The notes below the pieces were generated by a model that saw only the letters and a list, made by a program, of their open reading frames with translations, made no database searches and had not been told where the DNA came from. From Glaciecola flavus (lineage in GTDB: Bacteria; Pseudomonadota; Gammaproteobacteria; Enterobacterales; Alteromonadaceae), in the NCBI RefSeq assembly GCF_042646125.1, contig NZ_JBHRSW010000004.1, forward strand, positions 124,001 to 188,000: a stretch of 64,000 nt of DNA, read 5' to 3'. Position numbers and translations under genes: made by a program. Shown one piece after another: positions 1 through 8,778 of this stretch. Each line of letters starts with the position of its first letter. Positions within the stretch are counted from its first letter, which is position 1.

Positions 1-609
1 TGCAGAGGCCATGAGTAGCCATGTGTAGACAGGAAAAAGCCATAAAAAAAATGGCACGATATGCAGGTATATTAAACCAAGCGTACTAAACACCCCAGCT
101 TCAAGCATCCTCTTTAGCACTTCAACCTGATCGTTTAAAAAGGTCACGGCAAGGACACCAGATATCAACCAGACCAAAAGCACCAAAACTGCAAATACGG
201 TCACAAACACCAAAGGAATACATAAAGCGCCCATAAATACCTTCACTGCTAAGGTCTTAAGATCTGAAAATGGTAAAGAGCGCCAGAACATTACAGACAA
301 ATCTTTTCTGTCGTCGTACAAACAGTGAGTAAAATAACTAAACTGCGCGAAAATCATGGTCACCACAAAGGGTAAGAACAACATTAAAATGCCAGAAAAT
401 ACAATAAGGCTATAATTTGACCAATCTGCACTGTTCTGTATAAGCAAGACCTCCTCTAATCTTTTTATCTGATAGCTATCGAGACTCACAGCACCCAGCG
501 CTAGCATGCTTAAAGCCAATAGAGCAATGATGATTGGTTGCCACACAACCATTCGCTTAAATTCCCAAAATTCGCGTTGCACCGCTATAATAAAAGATGA
601 AACATTCAT
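1..609 (-). CDS. ABC-2 type transporter permease (partial, C-terminus outside window)
   Basis: The first 203 residues of a membrane protein are present and the frame runs open off the left edge of the window. A hydrophobic segment lies near residues 20-42 and another near 70-92, with a short basic N-terminus, as in the membrane subunits of ABC-2 type exporters. Its ATG overlaps the TGA of the upstream ATPase gene (ATGA), so the two are translationally coupled. With the ATPase and the YtrA-type regulator it forms a three-gene operon. In this family such operons usually export or sense antimicrobial or cell-envelope compounds, but the substrate cannot be told from the sequence. Confidence 0.85.
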   Translation of the reverse strand, partial: MNVSSFIIAVQREFWEFKRMVVWQPIIIALLALSMLALGAVSLDSYQIKRLEEVLLIQNSADWSNYSLIVFSGILMLFLPFVVTMIFAQFSYFTHCLYDDRKDLSVMFWRSLPFSDLKTLAVKVFMGALCIPLVFVTVFAVLVLLVWLISGVLAVTFLNDQVEVLKRMLEAGVFSTLGLIYLHIVPFFLWLFPVYTWLLMASA

Positions 610-1466
610 GCATTTGACTCCTGTCCAATAACGCCTACAAAAATATCGACCAGTGTTGGTGTACTCACTTTACCCAGAGATGGCAGATTGGGGCTAAGGT
701 TTGCATCGAATAACATTGAGTGCATACCCATCATACTTTGACAATAAAGAGGATGATGAGACTTGGCGAGTTCCACAGAGTGATTATCAACTTGAACCAG
801 TTTGTATTTTTCACGAATGTAATCAGTGCTTTCACTAAGCAAAATTCGACCATCGTGGATAAATGAAACATGCGTCAAAATATTTTCAATTTCTTCAATC
901 TGATGCGTTGTAATCAGTATTGCTTTATCTTCAGAATAAAAGTTTTCGAGTAAATGGCTATAAAACTGGCGTCTAGAGACAATATCAAGACCCAGTGTAG
1001 GTTCATCTAAAATAAGGACTTTTGCATCGATAGCCATAATTAGCGCTAAGTGCAATTGAGCAACCATGCCTTTGGATAGCGTTTTTATCTTAGCTTGCAT
1101 AGGAATCTTTGTTTTCGCTAAAAATGCCTTTGACTTTTCGAGATCAAAGTTGGGGTGCACACCACACATATACTTCAGCGCTTGACTTACTTTCAACCAA
1201 TTAGGCAATACCGCCACATCCGAAACATAAGCAAGATCGCGAAGCATGGCATGGCGATTCTTTTTGGGGTTGTGCCCAAGCACATCAATACTACCCTCAT
1301 ATGGACGTAAACCAAGTATGGCTTGAAGGCAGGTTGTTTTGCCTGCACCATTTGGACCAACCAAGCCCATTATTTGCCCAGCTTCCAATGACAGCGACAG
1401 CCCTTTTAAGACTGCTTTATTTTGGTAAGATTTAGTTAAACCTTCGACTTGAATGAGTGGATTCAT
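606..1466 (-). CDS. ABC transporter ATP-binding protein (YtrB-like)
   Basis: This 286-residue nucleotide-binding subunit has a Walker A motif GPNGAGKTT at residues 37-45, a degenerate signature LSKGM at about 130-134 and a Walker B motif LILDEP at about 151-156. A roughly 75-residue tail follows the ATPase core. It should energise the permease encoded just downstream. Both ends of the gene overlap neighbours by four bases (ATGA): the start with the GntR regulator stop and the stop with the permease start. The order regulator-ATPase-permease matches the ytr type of operon in Firmicutes and its proteobacterial relatives. The transported molecule is unknown. Confidence 0.95.
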   Translation of the reverse strand: MNPLIQVEGLTKSYQNKAVLKGLSLSLEAGQIMGLVGPNGAGKTTCLQAILGLRPYEGSIDVLGHNPKKNRHAMLRDLAYVSDVAVLPNWLKVSQALKYMCGVHPNFDLEKSKAFLAKTKIPMQAKIKTLSKGMVAQLHLALIMAIDAKVLILDEPTLGLDIVSRRQFYSHLLENFYSEDKAILITTHQIEEIENILTHVSFIHDGRILLSESTDYIREKYKLVQVDNHSVELAKSHHPLYCQSMMGMHSMLFDANLSPNLPSLGKVSTPTLVDIFVGVIGQESNA

Positions 1467-1825
1467 AGTTTGCCTCCACTGCCTTTTGGCAATAAGTCAT
1501 CCAAGGACAAATGAAAGCGAGAGATTTTTTCTAGTACCCTTGGCCACTCATGCGTTAAGAAGTTGCTTCGCTCCCTTTCTAAAATATCTAGCTGCGCTCC
1601 GGCGCGCACAAATAAACCCTTGCCACGCACTTTTTCTACAATATTTTCGTCTTGCAACATTTGATATGCCTTCGAAATGGTAATGGGGTTGAGTTCATAT
1701 TCTGCTGAAACGCGCCGTACAGAAGGTAAAGCTTCGCCCTCCAAGATATGCCCATCAATTATCCGCTGGATGACCTCTTGGTATAATTGAATATAGATTG
1801 GCGAGTCAGTTTGCCAATGTTTCAC
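1463..1825 (-). CDS. GntR family transcriptional regulator, YtrA subfamily
   Basis: This short regulator is about 120 aa: a winged-helix GntR domain (SPIYIQLYQEVIQRI near the N-terminus, LPSVRRVSAEYELNPITISK as the recognition region) followed by only a short tail, which is the YtrA layout. A GTG at 1825 preceded by GGGAG at nine bases is preferred. An in-frame ATG ten codons upstream (1855) has no ribosome site. It is the first gene of the operon and overlaps the ABC ATPase by ATGA. It probably represses its own operon; no operator was identified with confidence. Confidence 0.9.
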   Translation of the reverse strand: MKHWQTDSPIYIQLYQEVIQRIIDGHILEGEALPSVRRVSAEYELNPITISKAYQMLQDENIVEKVRGKGLFVRAGAQLDILERERSNFLTHEWPRVLEKISRFHLSLDDLLPKGSGGKL

Positions 1826-1943
1826 AGTATTGCACTCCCGACGTTTAAGATGCAATTGGTGTTTTACATCACCAGTACACTAAAACGCAAGTAAAATTTT
1901 AAAGGAAATGAATTGTTTTAAAATATGGGCGAGGTTTATTTTT

Positions 1944-2047
1944 TAGGGTCTGCTGGCCTTTGGTGTACAATTTTGCAGCGGTTTGTGCTTCATTTATACA
2001 ATGCAGCGCGACTGTCGTGTAGTTGTCATACATCAAGGAGCGATAAA
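1944..2047. repeat. Half-copy of a MITE-like repeat (copy A)
   Basis: These 104 bases match the reverse complement of 26821-26924 with about nine mismatches and no gaps (about 91% identity). The outer end is TAGGGTCTG, the same terminus as in the larger element at 26658-26924. The inner end (CGATAAA) stops four bases before the stop codon of the beta-lactamase gene. Only one half of the element is present, so it is a truncated or single-ended copy. Confidence 0.85.
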
Positions 2048-2050
2048 ACA

Positions 2051-2953
2051 CTAGTCAGCGGTAAAGTAATCCCACGCTGCTCTAGCAATATCAGCAATAA
2101 TCCTCTCATTGGTATTAAAATCTTCTCTTGAGTCGGTGACAAAAACGCTGATGAAAAAATGCTCACCATTTGGTAAAAAGACAATTCCAACGTTATTCAC
2201 CGCTGCGGTTACGCCCGTTTTTTTATTGCGACCTGACCAACCTGTCTTGTGTGCAACAACGGTTTTTTCTGGTAAGTAGCCTCTTAGCCTATTTTTACCG
2301 GTTTTTGTGCCCTTCATGACACCCCAGATAAAATTGTGACTTTGTGGAGAAAGCTCGTTGTTTTTGTTCTCAAAAAACCTAATTAGGATGCGATTGGACT
2401 CTGCGGGGCTTGTCCAATTGAGAAACTGTGAATCCCAATCACTTTGCATGGTTTCTTCGTTGATTTTCACTTCAAAATCTTTGAATCCCAAACCTGCAAA
2501 ATAATTTTCGACAACCAACGGCCCTCCGAGTAATCTTAATAGCGCGTCACACCCAGCGTTATCACTCAAAGCCACCGTGTATTCAACAATTTCTGCCAAA
2601 GGAAGTGTTACGCCTTCGGGGTATTTTTCTCGAATGGGGCTCCACAAACCCGGCAAAAGTTGGCTTTTGTCTAGGGTGATGTTCTGCTCCAGAGAAAGCT
2701 TGCCCTTGTCCACTTCGGACAGCACAACCAGCGCAATGTGGAATTTAAAAACACTTTGCATGGGAAAGCGTGCATGACTGTTGATACTTACCACATCTTT
2801 TCTATGGGGGCCGACAATTTCGACCCCTACAGTGGCGTTTTTAGTCGCGAGGAGATCTTCAATGTTTTGTTTTAGGTTAGTCACATCTTTAGCTACGGCC
2901 TGCAGGCTGATGCTAAGTAACATCACAACTGATAGAGCAGTTTTTTTAATCAT
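2051..2953 (-). CDS. Class A beta-lactamase, VEB/PER-like
   Basis: The protein is 300 aa when started at the ATG at 2953, which has AAAGGA upstream and gives a Sec signal peptide ending near AVA-KD (about residue 21). An in-frame ATG 34 codons further upstream would bury that signal. Active-site motifs are S67-V-F-K70, S130-D-N132, a Glu pair at 166-167 in the omega-loop region, and K236-T-G238. From recall of family sequences, the closest relatives are the VEB and PER subclass A2 enzymes (shared MQSV-KF, NEE-M, SDN-GCD, VAHKTG). The residue after KTG is Trp (KTGWSG), where those enzymes have Thr or Ser. It should act in the periplasm on beta-lactams, but spectrum and activity cannot be predicted. 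No ampR-type regulator is adjacent; a repeat fragment abuts its 3' end. Confidence 0.93.
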   Translation of the reverse strand: MIKKTALSVVMLLSISLQAVAKDVTNLKQNIEDLLATKNATVGVEIVGPHRKDVVSINSHARFPMQSVFKFHIALVVLSEVDKGKLSLEQNITLDKSQLLPGLWSPIREKYPEGVTLPLAEIVEYTVALSDNAGCDALLRLLGGPLVVENYFAGLGFKDFEVKINEETMQSDWDSQFLNWTSPAESNRILIRFFENKNNELSPQSHNFIWGVMKGTKTGKNRLRGYLPEKTVVAHKTGWSGRNKKTGVTAAVNNVGIVFLPNGEHFFISVFVTDSREDFNTNERIIADIARAAWDYFTAD

Positions 2954-3055
2954 ATTGTTCCTTTGTATTTGAGGATAGGCGTGTCTGTCACTTGTGACAA
3001 CCTGAGGAGACTTTGTTGTGACTCTGGGGTTGTCGACAAGTTCAAGTAAAAACAA

Positions 3056-3943
3056 CTATCCTCTCAACAGTCTATATTTACTTCTCAGCTTATCAACACT
3101 TAACTGACTCAATACCACGCCTGATAAAATAAACATTGCAGCGACGTATTTTTCATAACTGATCTGCTCTTGATAAAATATAACACTGCCAATTAAGCCA
3201 AATATAGGTACTAACATTGTCAAGGGAGAAACCGTAGACATTGGGTACTTGAGCAGTAAACGATTCCATATCCAATAGCCAAGTAGTGTTGTCGGGTACG
3301 CTTGAAATAGGATTGAAAACCATACTTCTTGATTGAGCTGACCTGGCAAGTCCACAAATACCTGACTCCCGTGAAAGCCAAAGGCCAAGCATGATAAGGC
3401 AAAAGGCGCAAACAACATCCCCCAAACACTAAAAGCGAAAACTTCAGTGGTACCCGATCGCTTTACTATGTAATTCATCACCGCCCAGCTCAATGCGGCT
3501 ATGAGGATGAATACGAGGCCCTCCAAAGGAACAGAGCCATCTTCCAGAAATAAGCTAATGACTAAACCAATAACCGCAAAAAATGCGCCTAGCGATTTTT
3601 GCCATGAAATATGCTCTTTCAACAATAACCAAGCCAATAGCAAGCTGGCAACAATATTTAATTGTAAAACCAGCCCAGCCATTCCCGCTGACACACCAAT
3701 TGTAATTGACCACGTCATCATGCCCCACACACCCACGCCAAAACAAAAACCGTAGCCTAAGATATAGCGCCACTTTACCTTGGGTTTAGCAATAAAAAAT
3801 ATAGCCGGAAGAATTGCAAAGGAAAATCGCATCGCAGTGAGCAAAATAGGATTGGTTTGATCAGCGCCCAGTTTGATTGCTGAAAAGTTAAACCCCCAGA
3901 TTATCATTACACCCACACCCAGTAAGAAATCGCGTATCGTCAT
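3056..3943 (-). CDS. EamA/RhaT family (DMT superfamily) transporter
   Basis: A 295-residue protein with about ten hydrophobic segments in two EamA halves (GVMIIWGFNFSAIK at the N-terminus, repeated fold from about residue 145). The ATG at 3943 has a perfect AGGAGG eight bases upstream. The longer open frame to 4096 crosses the promoter region and is rejected. It is an inner-membrane metabolite exporter or importer, possibly of amino acids or related compounds. It is divergent from a MocR-type regulator whose start is only 108 bp away, so the two probably form a regulator-target pair. Confidence 0.92.
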   Translation of the reverse strand: MTIRDFLLGVGVMIIWGFNFSAIKLGADQTNPILLTAMRFSFAILPAIFFIAKPKVKWRYILGYGFCFGVGVWGMMTWSITIGVSAGMAGLVLQLNIVASLLLAWLLLKEHISWQKSLGAFFAVIGLVISLFLEDGSVPLEGLVFILIAALSWAVMNYIVKRSGTTEVFAFSVWGMLFAPFALSCLAFGFHGSQVFVDLPGQLNQEVWFSILFQAYPTTLLGYWIWNRLLLKYPMSTVSPLTMLVPIFGLIGSVIFYQEQISYEKYVAAMFILSGVVLSQLSVDKLRSKYRLLRG

Positions 3944-4051
3944 TATCTGCCTCCTATTGTTAAGGCACTTATAGTATGTGAGCAACATTTTTAAATACAG
4001 ATACACTTTATTGTTATTTTTAGTATACAATTTGCATTTACAGGGGGATCT

Positions 4052-5440
4052 ATGCGCTATAAACAAATTGCAGAACAAGTAATTGAAGATATCCAAAACG
4101 GTAAATTAGCAAAGGGGAGCCGAATGCCTTCTCTGCGAAAAATGGCGAACTTAAATAAGGTCAGTTTGACTACCGCGCAGAATGCGTTTCATCTGCTGGA
4201 AGAAGGTGGTTGGTTGTTAGCCAAACCACAATCAGGCTTTTTCGTTACCATGCCTTTTGTCGAAACTACACTGCCCACTATGCCGCAATTTTCGAGCAAA
4301 GCCATTGCGCCAAATGACAATCACCCACTTGAATTAAATGCAAAACCCGGCCCTTTGGGTGTTTCACAGCTTGCGCCTTGCCATATTCCCTACGAGGCCT
4401 TTAAACGCAGTATGAAACGAGCAGCCAATCAATTGGGCAATGACATCCATTTTTACCCCGAGGCAAAAGGGCTTGTGAATCTGAGGAAAGCCGTGAGCCA
4501 TCAATTTTTGCAATATGGATTTCCGTTTCAAGCGGACGAGCTGGTTGTCACGAATGGCTGTATTGATGCAATTCGATTTTGCCTAGAAACCACCACTAAA
4601 GCCGGTGACGCAGTCGCCATCAGTTCGCCCTGCTTCAACGGAATTATCGATTTACTTTATGAGCTCAATAGGCAAGTAATAGAAATTCCTTGTTTACCAG
4701 AGGGCATCGACCTCGATCAGTTTGAGTGGCACCTCAAACGCCATTCGGTGCAAGCAGGATTGTTTAGTACGTCACACATGAATCCACAAGGTATTAGTTT
4801 GAGCATTGAGCAAAAAAAACGCCTAGCAGTGCTGGCAAATCAATACAAAACGCCGGTGATTGAGGATGACGTATACTTTGAGTTAAGCCATGCTAAAGTG
4901 CCCCCCCTACCTGCTAAATACTGGGATAAAAATGGCTACATAATGTGGTGTAATTCGATCTCTAAAACATTGTCAGCAGCCTTGCGCGTTGGGTGGTGTT
5001 TGCCGGGGCGATTTATTCAGGCCTACAACAGGGCTTCAAGCACGGCGCGACTTGGTATAAACAGCCATGCACAGGCGGCCATTGCAGATTTTATTAACAC
5101 CGGTCAATACACCAAACATCTAAAAATACTTAGGCTGACGCTACGACAGCAAGTGCAAGAATATCGGAACTTAATCCTCAAATTGTTTCCAAGTGATACC
5201 GCAATCAGCGCGCCAGAAGGAGGAATGGTGTTATGGATCCAATTAAACAATTTTTGTCATAAAACTTTTACTGTTTTGGTCGCCGCTGCCAATATCGATC
5301 TGCGCTTAGGTGCTAATTTCACCACGCTAGATTTGTACAACGATTGTATTCGCGTCAATTGTGGGTGGCCTTTGGACGACAAAATAAAAAATCAGCTCAC
5401 CGAGCTTGCTGAATTGATACTTCGTAGTCAGCTCAAGTAA
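4052..5440 (+). CDS. MocR-like PLP-dependent GntR transcriptional regulator
   Basis: This 462-residue protein has an N-terminal GntR winged helix (residues 1-65) fused to a class I aminotransferase-like domain (about 95-460). The PLP-binding lysine lies in SISKTL (K305), and the EDDVY Asp that contacts the cofactor ring is present upstream. In MocR proteins the aminotransferase fold senses PLP or amino-acid adducts rather than catalysing transamination. The start has AGGGGG upstream. It is divergent from the EamA transporter across a 108-bp shared promoter region and probably controls it. The ligand is unknown. Confidence 0.93.
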   Translation: MRYKQIAEQVIEDIQNGKLAKGSRMPSLRKMANLNKVSLTTAQNAFHLLEEGGWLLAKPQSGFFVTMPFVETTLPTMPQFSSKAIAPNDNHPLELNAKPGPLGVSQLAPCHIPYEAFKRSMKRAANQLGNDIHFYPEAKGLVNLRKAVSHQFLQYGFPFQADELVVTNGCIDAIRFCLETTTKAGDAVAISSPCFNGIIDLLYELNRQVIEIPCLPEGIDLDQFEWHLKRHSVQAGLFSTSHMNPQGISLSIEQKKRLAVLANQYKTPVIEDDVYFELSHAKVPPLPAKYWDKNGYIMWCNSISKTLSAALRVGWCLPGRFIQAYNRASSTARLGINSHAQAAIADFINTGQYTKHLKILRLTLRQQVQEYRNLILKLFPSDTAISAPEGGMVLWIQLNNFCHKTFTVLVAAANIDLRLGANFTTLDLYNDCIRVNCGWPLDDKIKNQLTELAELILRSQLK

Positions 5441-5511
5441 GTTATAGTATTTGTTAATTTAATGTGTAATTATTGTTACACATTGAATGCAGCATAACTT
5501 TAATAAACAAT

Positions 5512-5850
5512 ATGAAAAAAATCGAAGCCATCATAAAACCTCACAAATTAGACGAAGTCCGTAAAGCACTCAGTGATGCCGGATTCTATGGCTTAACAGC
5601 TACGGAGGTAAATGGTTATGGAAGACAAAAAGGACATGCCGAAACTTACCGAGGCGCAGAATACAAAGTCGAATTTTTACCAAAAATCAAGCTTGAAATT
5701 GCCACTACTGATGAACACGCCGATAGATGCATAGAAGTGATATTGGCATCTGCGTCTACGGGAATTATTGGCGATGGAAAAATATTCGTCACCAAGCTCA
5801 ACCACGTCATGAGGATCAGAACACAGGAAGTCGATGACGAAGCTGTTTAA
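5512..5850 (+). CDS. glnB: Nitrogen regulatory protein P-II (GlnB/GlnK)
   Basis: A 112-residue trimeric signalling protein that reads 2-oxoglutarate, ATP/ADP and uridylylation state. The T-loop contains YRGAEYKVEFLPK with the modifiable tyrosine exactly at position 51. The family motifs GRQKGH and TGIIGDGKIFV are present. The N-terminus MKKIEAIIKP is closer to GlnB than to GlnK, and no amtB gene is adjacent, so GlnB is favoured without certainty. The longer frame to 5473 adds 13 unconserved residues and was not used. No clear sigma-54 promoter was seen. Confidence 0.95.
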   Translation: MKKIEAIIKPHKLDEVRKALSDAGFYGLTATEVNGYGRQKGHAETYRGAEYKVEFLPKIKLEIATTDEHADRCIEVILASASTGIIGDGKIFVTKLNHVMRIRTQEVDDEAV

Positions 5851-5875
5851 AACAGCGCTAACGCTCTGATGTGCT

Positions 5876-6832
5876 CTAGTTTTTTGACTTTAGCTTAAGC
5901 ACATCTCGCATTCTATCTTGCACCACTTCAACCAACATGTCGGGTTGAAATTTTGAAATAAAACGATTGCAGCCTACTTTTTCTACCATTGCTTCATTAA
6001 ATCTTCCACTCAACGACGTATTCAAAGCAATAAAGAGAGAAGACAAATGAGGGTCGTCTCGGACTTCGGCAGTCAATCGATACCCGTCCATTTCTGGCAT
6101 TTCTGCGTCCGTAAACATCATTAATATTTCATCATTGACATTTTTACCTTCCGCAACCCAAGACTTCAGTAAGTTAAGTGCTTGTAGTCCATTTTGTTGT
6201 TCAATAATTTCAATGCCCAATTGAGTTAAGGTGTCTCTCACTTGCCAACGCGCAGTGGCAGAATCGTCAACCACAAGTACCTTTTTGCCATTTAGGTGTT
6301 CTTTTACGTCTTTATCCAAAATTTCTTCATTGATCGTTGTATCGTACATAATAATTTCAGAGAGTACTTTTTCAACATCAATGATCTCGACCAACTGCTC
6401 GCGATCTTCTGTTTTGATCCGCGTTATTGCAGTTAAATAGTGGTTTTTACCGACGCCACTTGGAGGGGGTTGGATATCACTCCAAGAAGTATTAACAATG
6501 CTCATAATCGGGCCGATTAGAAAGCCTTGCACGCTGCGATTATATTCGGTAATGATGACATTTTCGGGTTTATAGTCTTCTCGTGCTTTCATTTTGATCG
6601 CCCAATTAAGGTCGATAAGTGGGATGGACTCACCTCGGTAGTTCATGACGCCTTTGATATTATTGTGCGAGCCCGGCATTTGATGAATTTTGGGAACAGT
6701 AATTACCTCCCTCACTTTAAAAACATTCAGCGCGAATGTGTGTCGGGAAGACAATTTAAACATCAATAATTCGAGTCTATTTTCACCAACAAGCTGTGTA
6801 CGTTGGTCTACAGACGCCATGATATTGGACAT
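5876..6832 (-). CDS. cheV: Chemotaxis protein CheV (CheW-REC fusion)
   Basis: A 318-residue coupling protein with an N-terminal CheW domain (about 15-165, including VREVITVPKI and GVMNYRGESIPLIDL) and a C-terminal receiver domain (about 183-312). The receiver has the acidic pair at 189-190 and the phospho-acceptor D242 in MFTDAEMP. It links chemoreceptors to CheA and can act as a phosphate sink. The canonical receiver lysine context (KPF) reads SKF here. It is monocistronic; a FliA-type promoter candidate lies about 160 bp upstream, fitting flagellar-class control. Confidence 0.95.
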   Translation of the reverse strand: MSNIMASVDQRTQLVGENRLELLMFKLSSRHTFALNVFKVREVITVPKIHQMPGSHNNIKGVMNYRGESIPLIDLNWAIKMKAREDYKPENVIITEYNRSVQGFLIGPIMSIVNTSWSDIQPPPSGVGKNHYLTAITRIKTEDREQLVEIIDVEKVLSEIIMYDTTINEEILDKDVKEHLNGKKVLVVDDSATARWQVRDTLTQLGIEIIEQQNGLQALNLLKSWVAEGKNVNDEILMMFTDAEMPEMDGYRLTAEVRDDPHLSSLFIALNTSLSGRFNEAMVEKVGCNRFISKFQPDMLVEVVQDRMRDVLKLKSKN

Positions 6833-6993
6833 ACAGTCTCTCTTTATTCTTTGCTTTTATTACTCATCGCCGCTTGCGATGTCAGCATGTTTGACGCAGC
6901 CGCAGATTCTGTTGCGGAACAAAGCTGTCGGCGAACTACCGTTCCCTAACTGGAACAACAAAGTCAAACAGCCACATTTAATATTGACTATAG

Positions 6994-7022
6994 ATATCGG
7001 CAGCTTGGCAGGAAATGCTTAG
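6994..7022 (-). promoter_or_regulatory. Candidate sigma-28 (FliA) promoter for cheV
   Basis: On the minus strand GCCGATAT (6994-7001) matches seven of eight bases of the FliA -10 element (GCCGATAA). A weaker -35-like stretch (AAGCATTT region, up to 7022) lies at a suitable distance upstream. It points toward cheV, 162 bp away. Motility-class promoters ahead of cheV genes are common, which supports the call, but the -35 match is only partial. Confidence 0.4.
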
Positions 7023-7053
7023 TTTTCTTTTATAATTAGGGTCTGTAAGTGGA

Positions 7054-7809
7054 CTAAGCGCACTTTTTGATTAGGCAATGATAGTACTTTCCAAGGTATT
7101 TGTAGGGATGAGAGGCGCCGAATTTCTTTTCCATGCTCAAAATATCTTGATACCGCTCTTCAACTTTTTCTCTATCAAACATGTAATCATGGAAACAGCG
7201 CAAACCAGCATCATGCACGATCTCTACATTTGAGAACGCCCGCAAAATATCCAGAAATTCTGTTGGTCTTACAGGGTTTTGAGGATTCAATCTTACTTGA
7301 TTTTTTACTTTCAAGCCTTTGTTTATGTAATCGAAGTTTCCATACAGCGCATTCGCGAATAGATTGGCATCGTGATTAAAAAAACTAAAAGACAAGTGAC
7401 AATTTATCGGTGCCCTCTCGATTAGAGCCCGTACAACTCGCATAGGATCTGGCAACCACTCTAATACAGCATGACACAGGACTAATCCTGCGTTATCAAG
7501 TGAACCATTAGAAATGGACTCATAAATGCTTTGCTGTTTAATGTCGACATTTTGGTAGTCTGACAATCTGTGTTTGGCAATGGCTAATACGTCTTTTGAA
7601 ATATCTGTTAGTAAAACACTGTGCCCCGATGCAGCAAACACCTTACTCATTACCCCCGTGCCGCCACCCAAGTCGACAACGTTTATGCTGTCAACCGAAT
7701 CGACAAAGCCTTGCAAGTAGTGACATAGGAGTGCATGTCGCAATCTACCTTTGCTGGTACCGTATATATTTTTATCGAATTTGTTGGCTATTCCGTCAAA
7801 ACTAGACAC
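7054..7809 (-). CDS. cmoM: tRNA uridine-34 5-carboxymethoxy methyltransferase CmoM-like
   Basis: A 251-residue class I SAM methyltransferase. The SAM-binding loop VVDLGGGTG is at residues 44-52. The N-terminus (FDGIANKFDKNIYGTSKGRL) and the motifs HAVLEWLPDP, FFNHDANLFANALYGNFDYI and FHDY track E. coli CmoM (formerly SmtA/YcbD), which methylates the carboxymethoxy group of cmo5U34 in tRNA. It is cytoplasmic. The Nif3-like gene is 16 bp upstream on the same strand, suggesting a two-gene transcript. A repeat-terminus-like sequence lies just past its stop. Confidence 0.9.
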   Translation of the reverse strand: MSSFDGIANKFDKNIYGTSKGRLRHALLCHYLQGFVDSVDSINVVDLGGGTGVMSKVFAASGHSVLLTDISKDVLAIAKHRLSDYQNVDIKQQSIYESISNGSLDNAGLVLCHAVLEWLPDPMRVVRALIERAPINCHLSFSFFNHDANLFANALYGNFDYINKGLKVKNQVRLNPQNPVRPTEFLDILRAFSNVEIVHDAGLRCFHDYMFDREKVEERYQDILSMEKKFGASHPYKYLGKYYHCLIKKCA

Positions 7810-7825
7810 AAGGACATCCTATTGT

Positions 7826-8593
7826 TTAAGCCGGATTGTCAATATCAACAAATTGTACCTCTACATCGAAATGCTGGGCTAACCATTCCCCGACAGCTTT
7901 TACGCCATATCGCTCACTCGCATGATGACCAACAGCAAAGTAATCTATTCCCTGCTCTCGCGCTGAGTGAGTCGTTTGCTCTGAGATCTCACCAGAAATA
8001 AACGCATCAATGGGTTTACCCTCAACTTGTATATCCACCACAGCGTCAATGTAATTCTGCCCTCCGCCACTACACCATGCCAACTGCGAAATATTTTGTT
8101 TATCCCCAACAGAGACCACTTGTCGAGCAAAGACCGAAGACAATATGCTTGTCAGTTGTTGATGAGATATGGGCTGCGGAAGTCTGCCACTCATGACAAT
8201 CCCTTGCGGGGTGATATCAGGCAAAGCCACAATGTTTTCCAATCCTAGGCGTTTGCCTATCTGCGCGTTATTCCCTAGCGTAGGATGAACATCAATGGGA
8301 AGATGATAGGCAAACAGGTTAATATCATTTTGAAAAAGGGATTTGATACGCTTGTGCTTCATACCAACAAGCACTTGCGCCTCGTTTTTCCAAAAATAGC
8401 CATGGTGAACCAAAATAGTATCGGCTTCTCGCTCAATTGCGCTATCAATCAATGCTTGGCTGGCGGTGACACCGCTTACTATTCGTTTTATTTCTTGACT
8501 GCCTTCTACCTGTAGTCCATTTGGACAATAGTCTTTTATCGAAGAAGCTGAAAGTAGCTCATCCAATACCTTGTTTAATTCTTGTCGACGCAA
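7826..8593 (-). CDS. Nif3-like dinuclear metal-centre protein (YbgI)
   Basis: This 255-residue member of the Nif3/YbgI family forms hexameric toroids with a two-metal centre. Conserved metal-ligand motifs include VHHGYFW (about 62-68), FAYHLPIDVHPTLGNN and VGHHASER near the C-terminus. It aligns closely with E. coli YbgI to the end (DIDNPA). I prefer a TTG start at 8593 preceded by AAGGA: it gives the usual family length, and the upstream 15 codons to the ATG at 8638 are not conserved and contain a repeated TAGAGGCTGTT scar. The biochemical role of the family is not settled. Confidence 0.92.
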   Translation of the reverse strand: MRRQELNKVLDELLSASSIKDYCPNGLQVEGSQEIKRIVSGVTASQALIDSAIEREADTILVHHGYFWKNEAQVLVGMKHKRIKSLFQNDINLFAYHLPIDVHPTLGNNAQIGKRLGLENIVALPDITPQGIVMSGRLPQPISHQQLTSILSSVFARQVVSVGDKQNISQLAWCSGGGQNYIDAVVDIQVEGKPIDAFISGEISEQTTHSAREQGIDYFAVGHHASERYGVKAVGEWLAQHFDVEVQFVDIDNPA

Positions 8594-8778
8594 ATTGGTT
8601 TCCTTAATTAGAGGCTGTTTATCTTTGTTTATCAGCAATGAATTATACTGACTGCCAAAAATGTGTCACCTAAGCTGCTTCGCTTATCTAAATTAACGAA
8701 ATTAGACATTTGCTCAAATAATGTTTAAATTACAATAAAATAACAACAATTATACAAAAACAAGGTGCATATTCATTT

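Noticed and set aside
1925..2131. 68-codon plus-strand frame beside the beta-lactamase gene
   Set aside because: It runs through the repeat half-copy and into the antisense strand of the beta-lactamase gene; no coding character.
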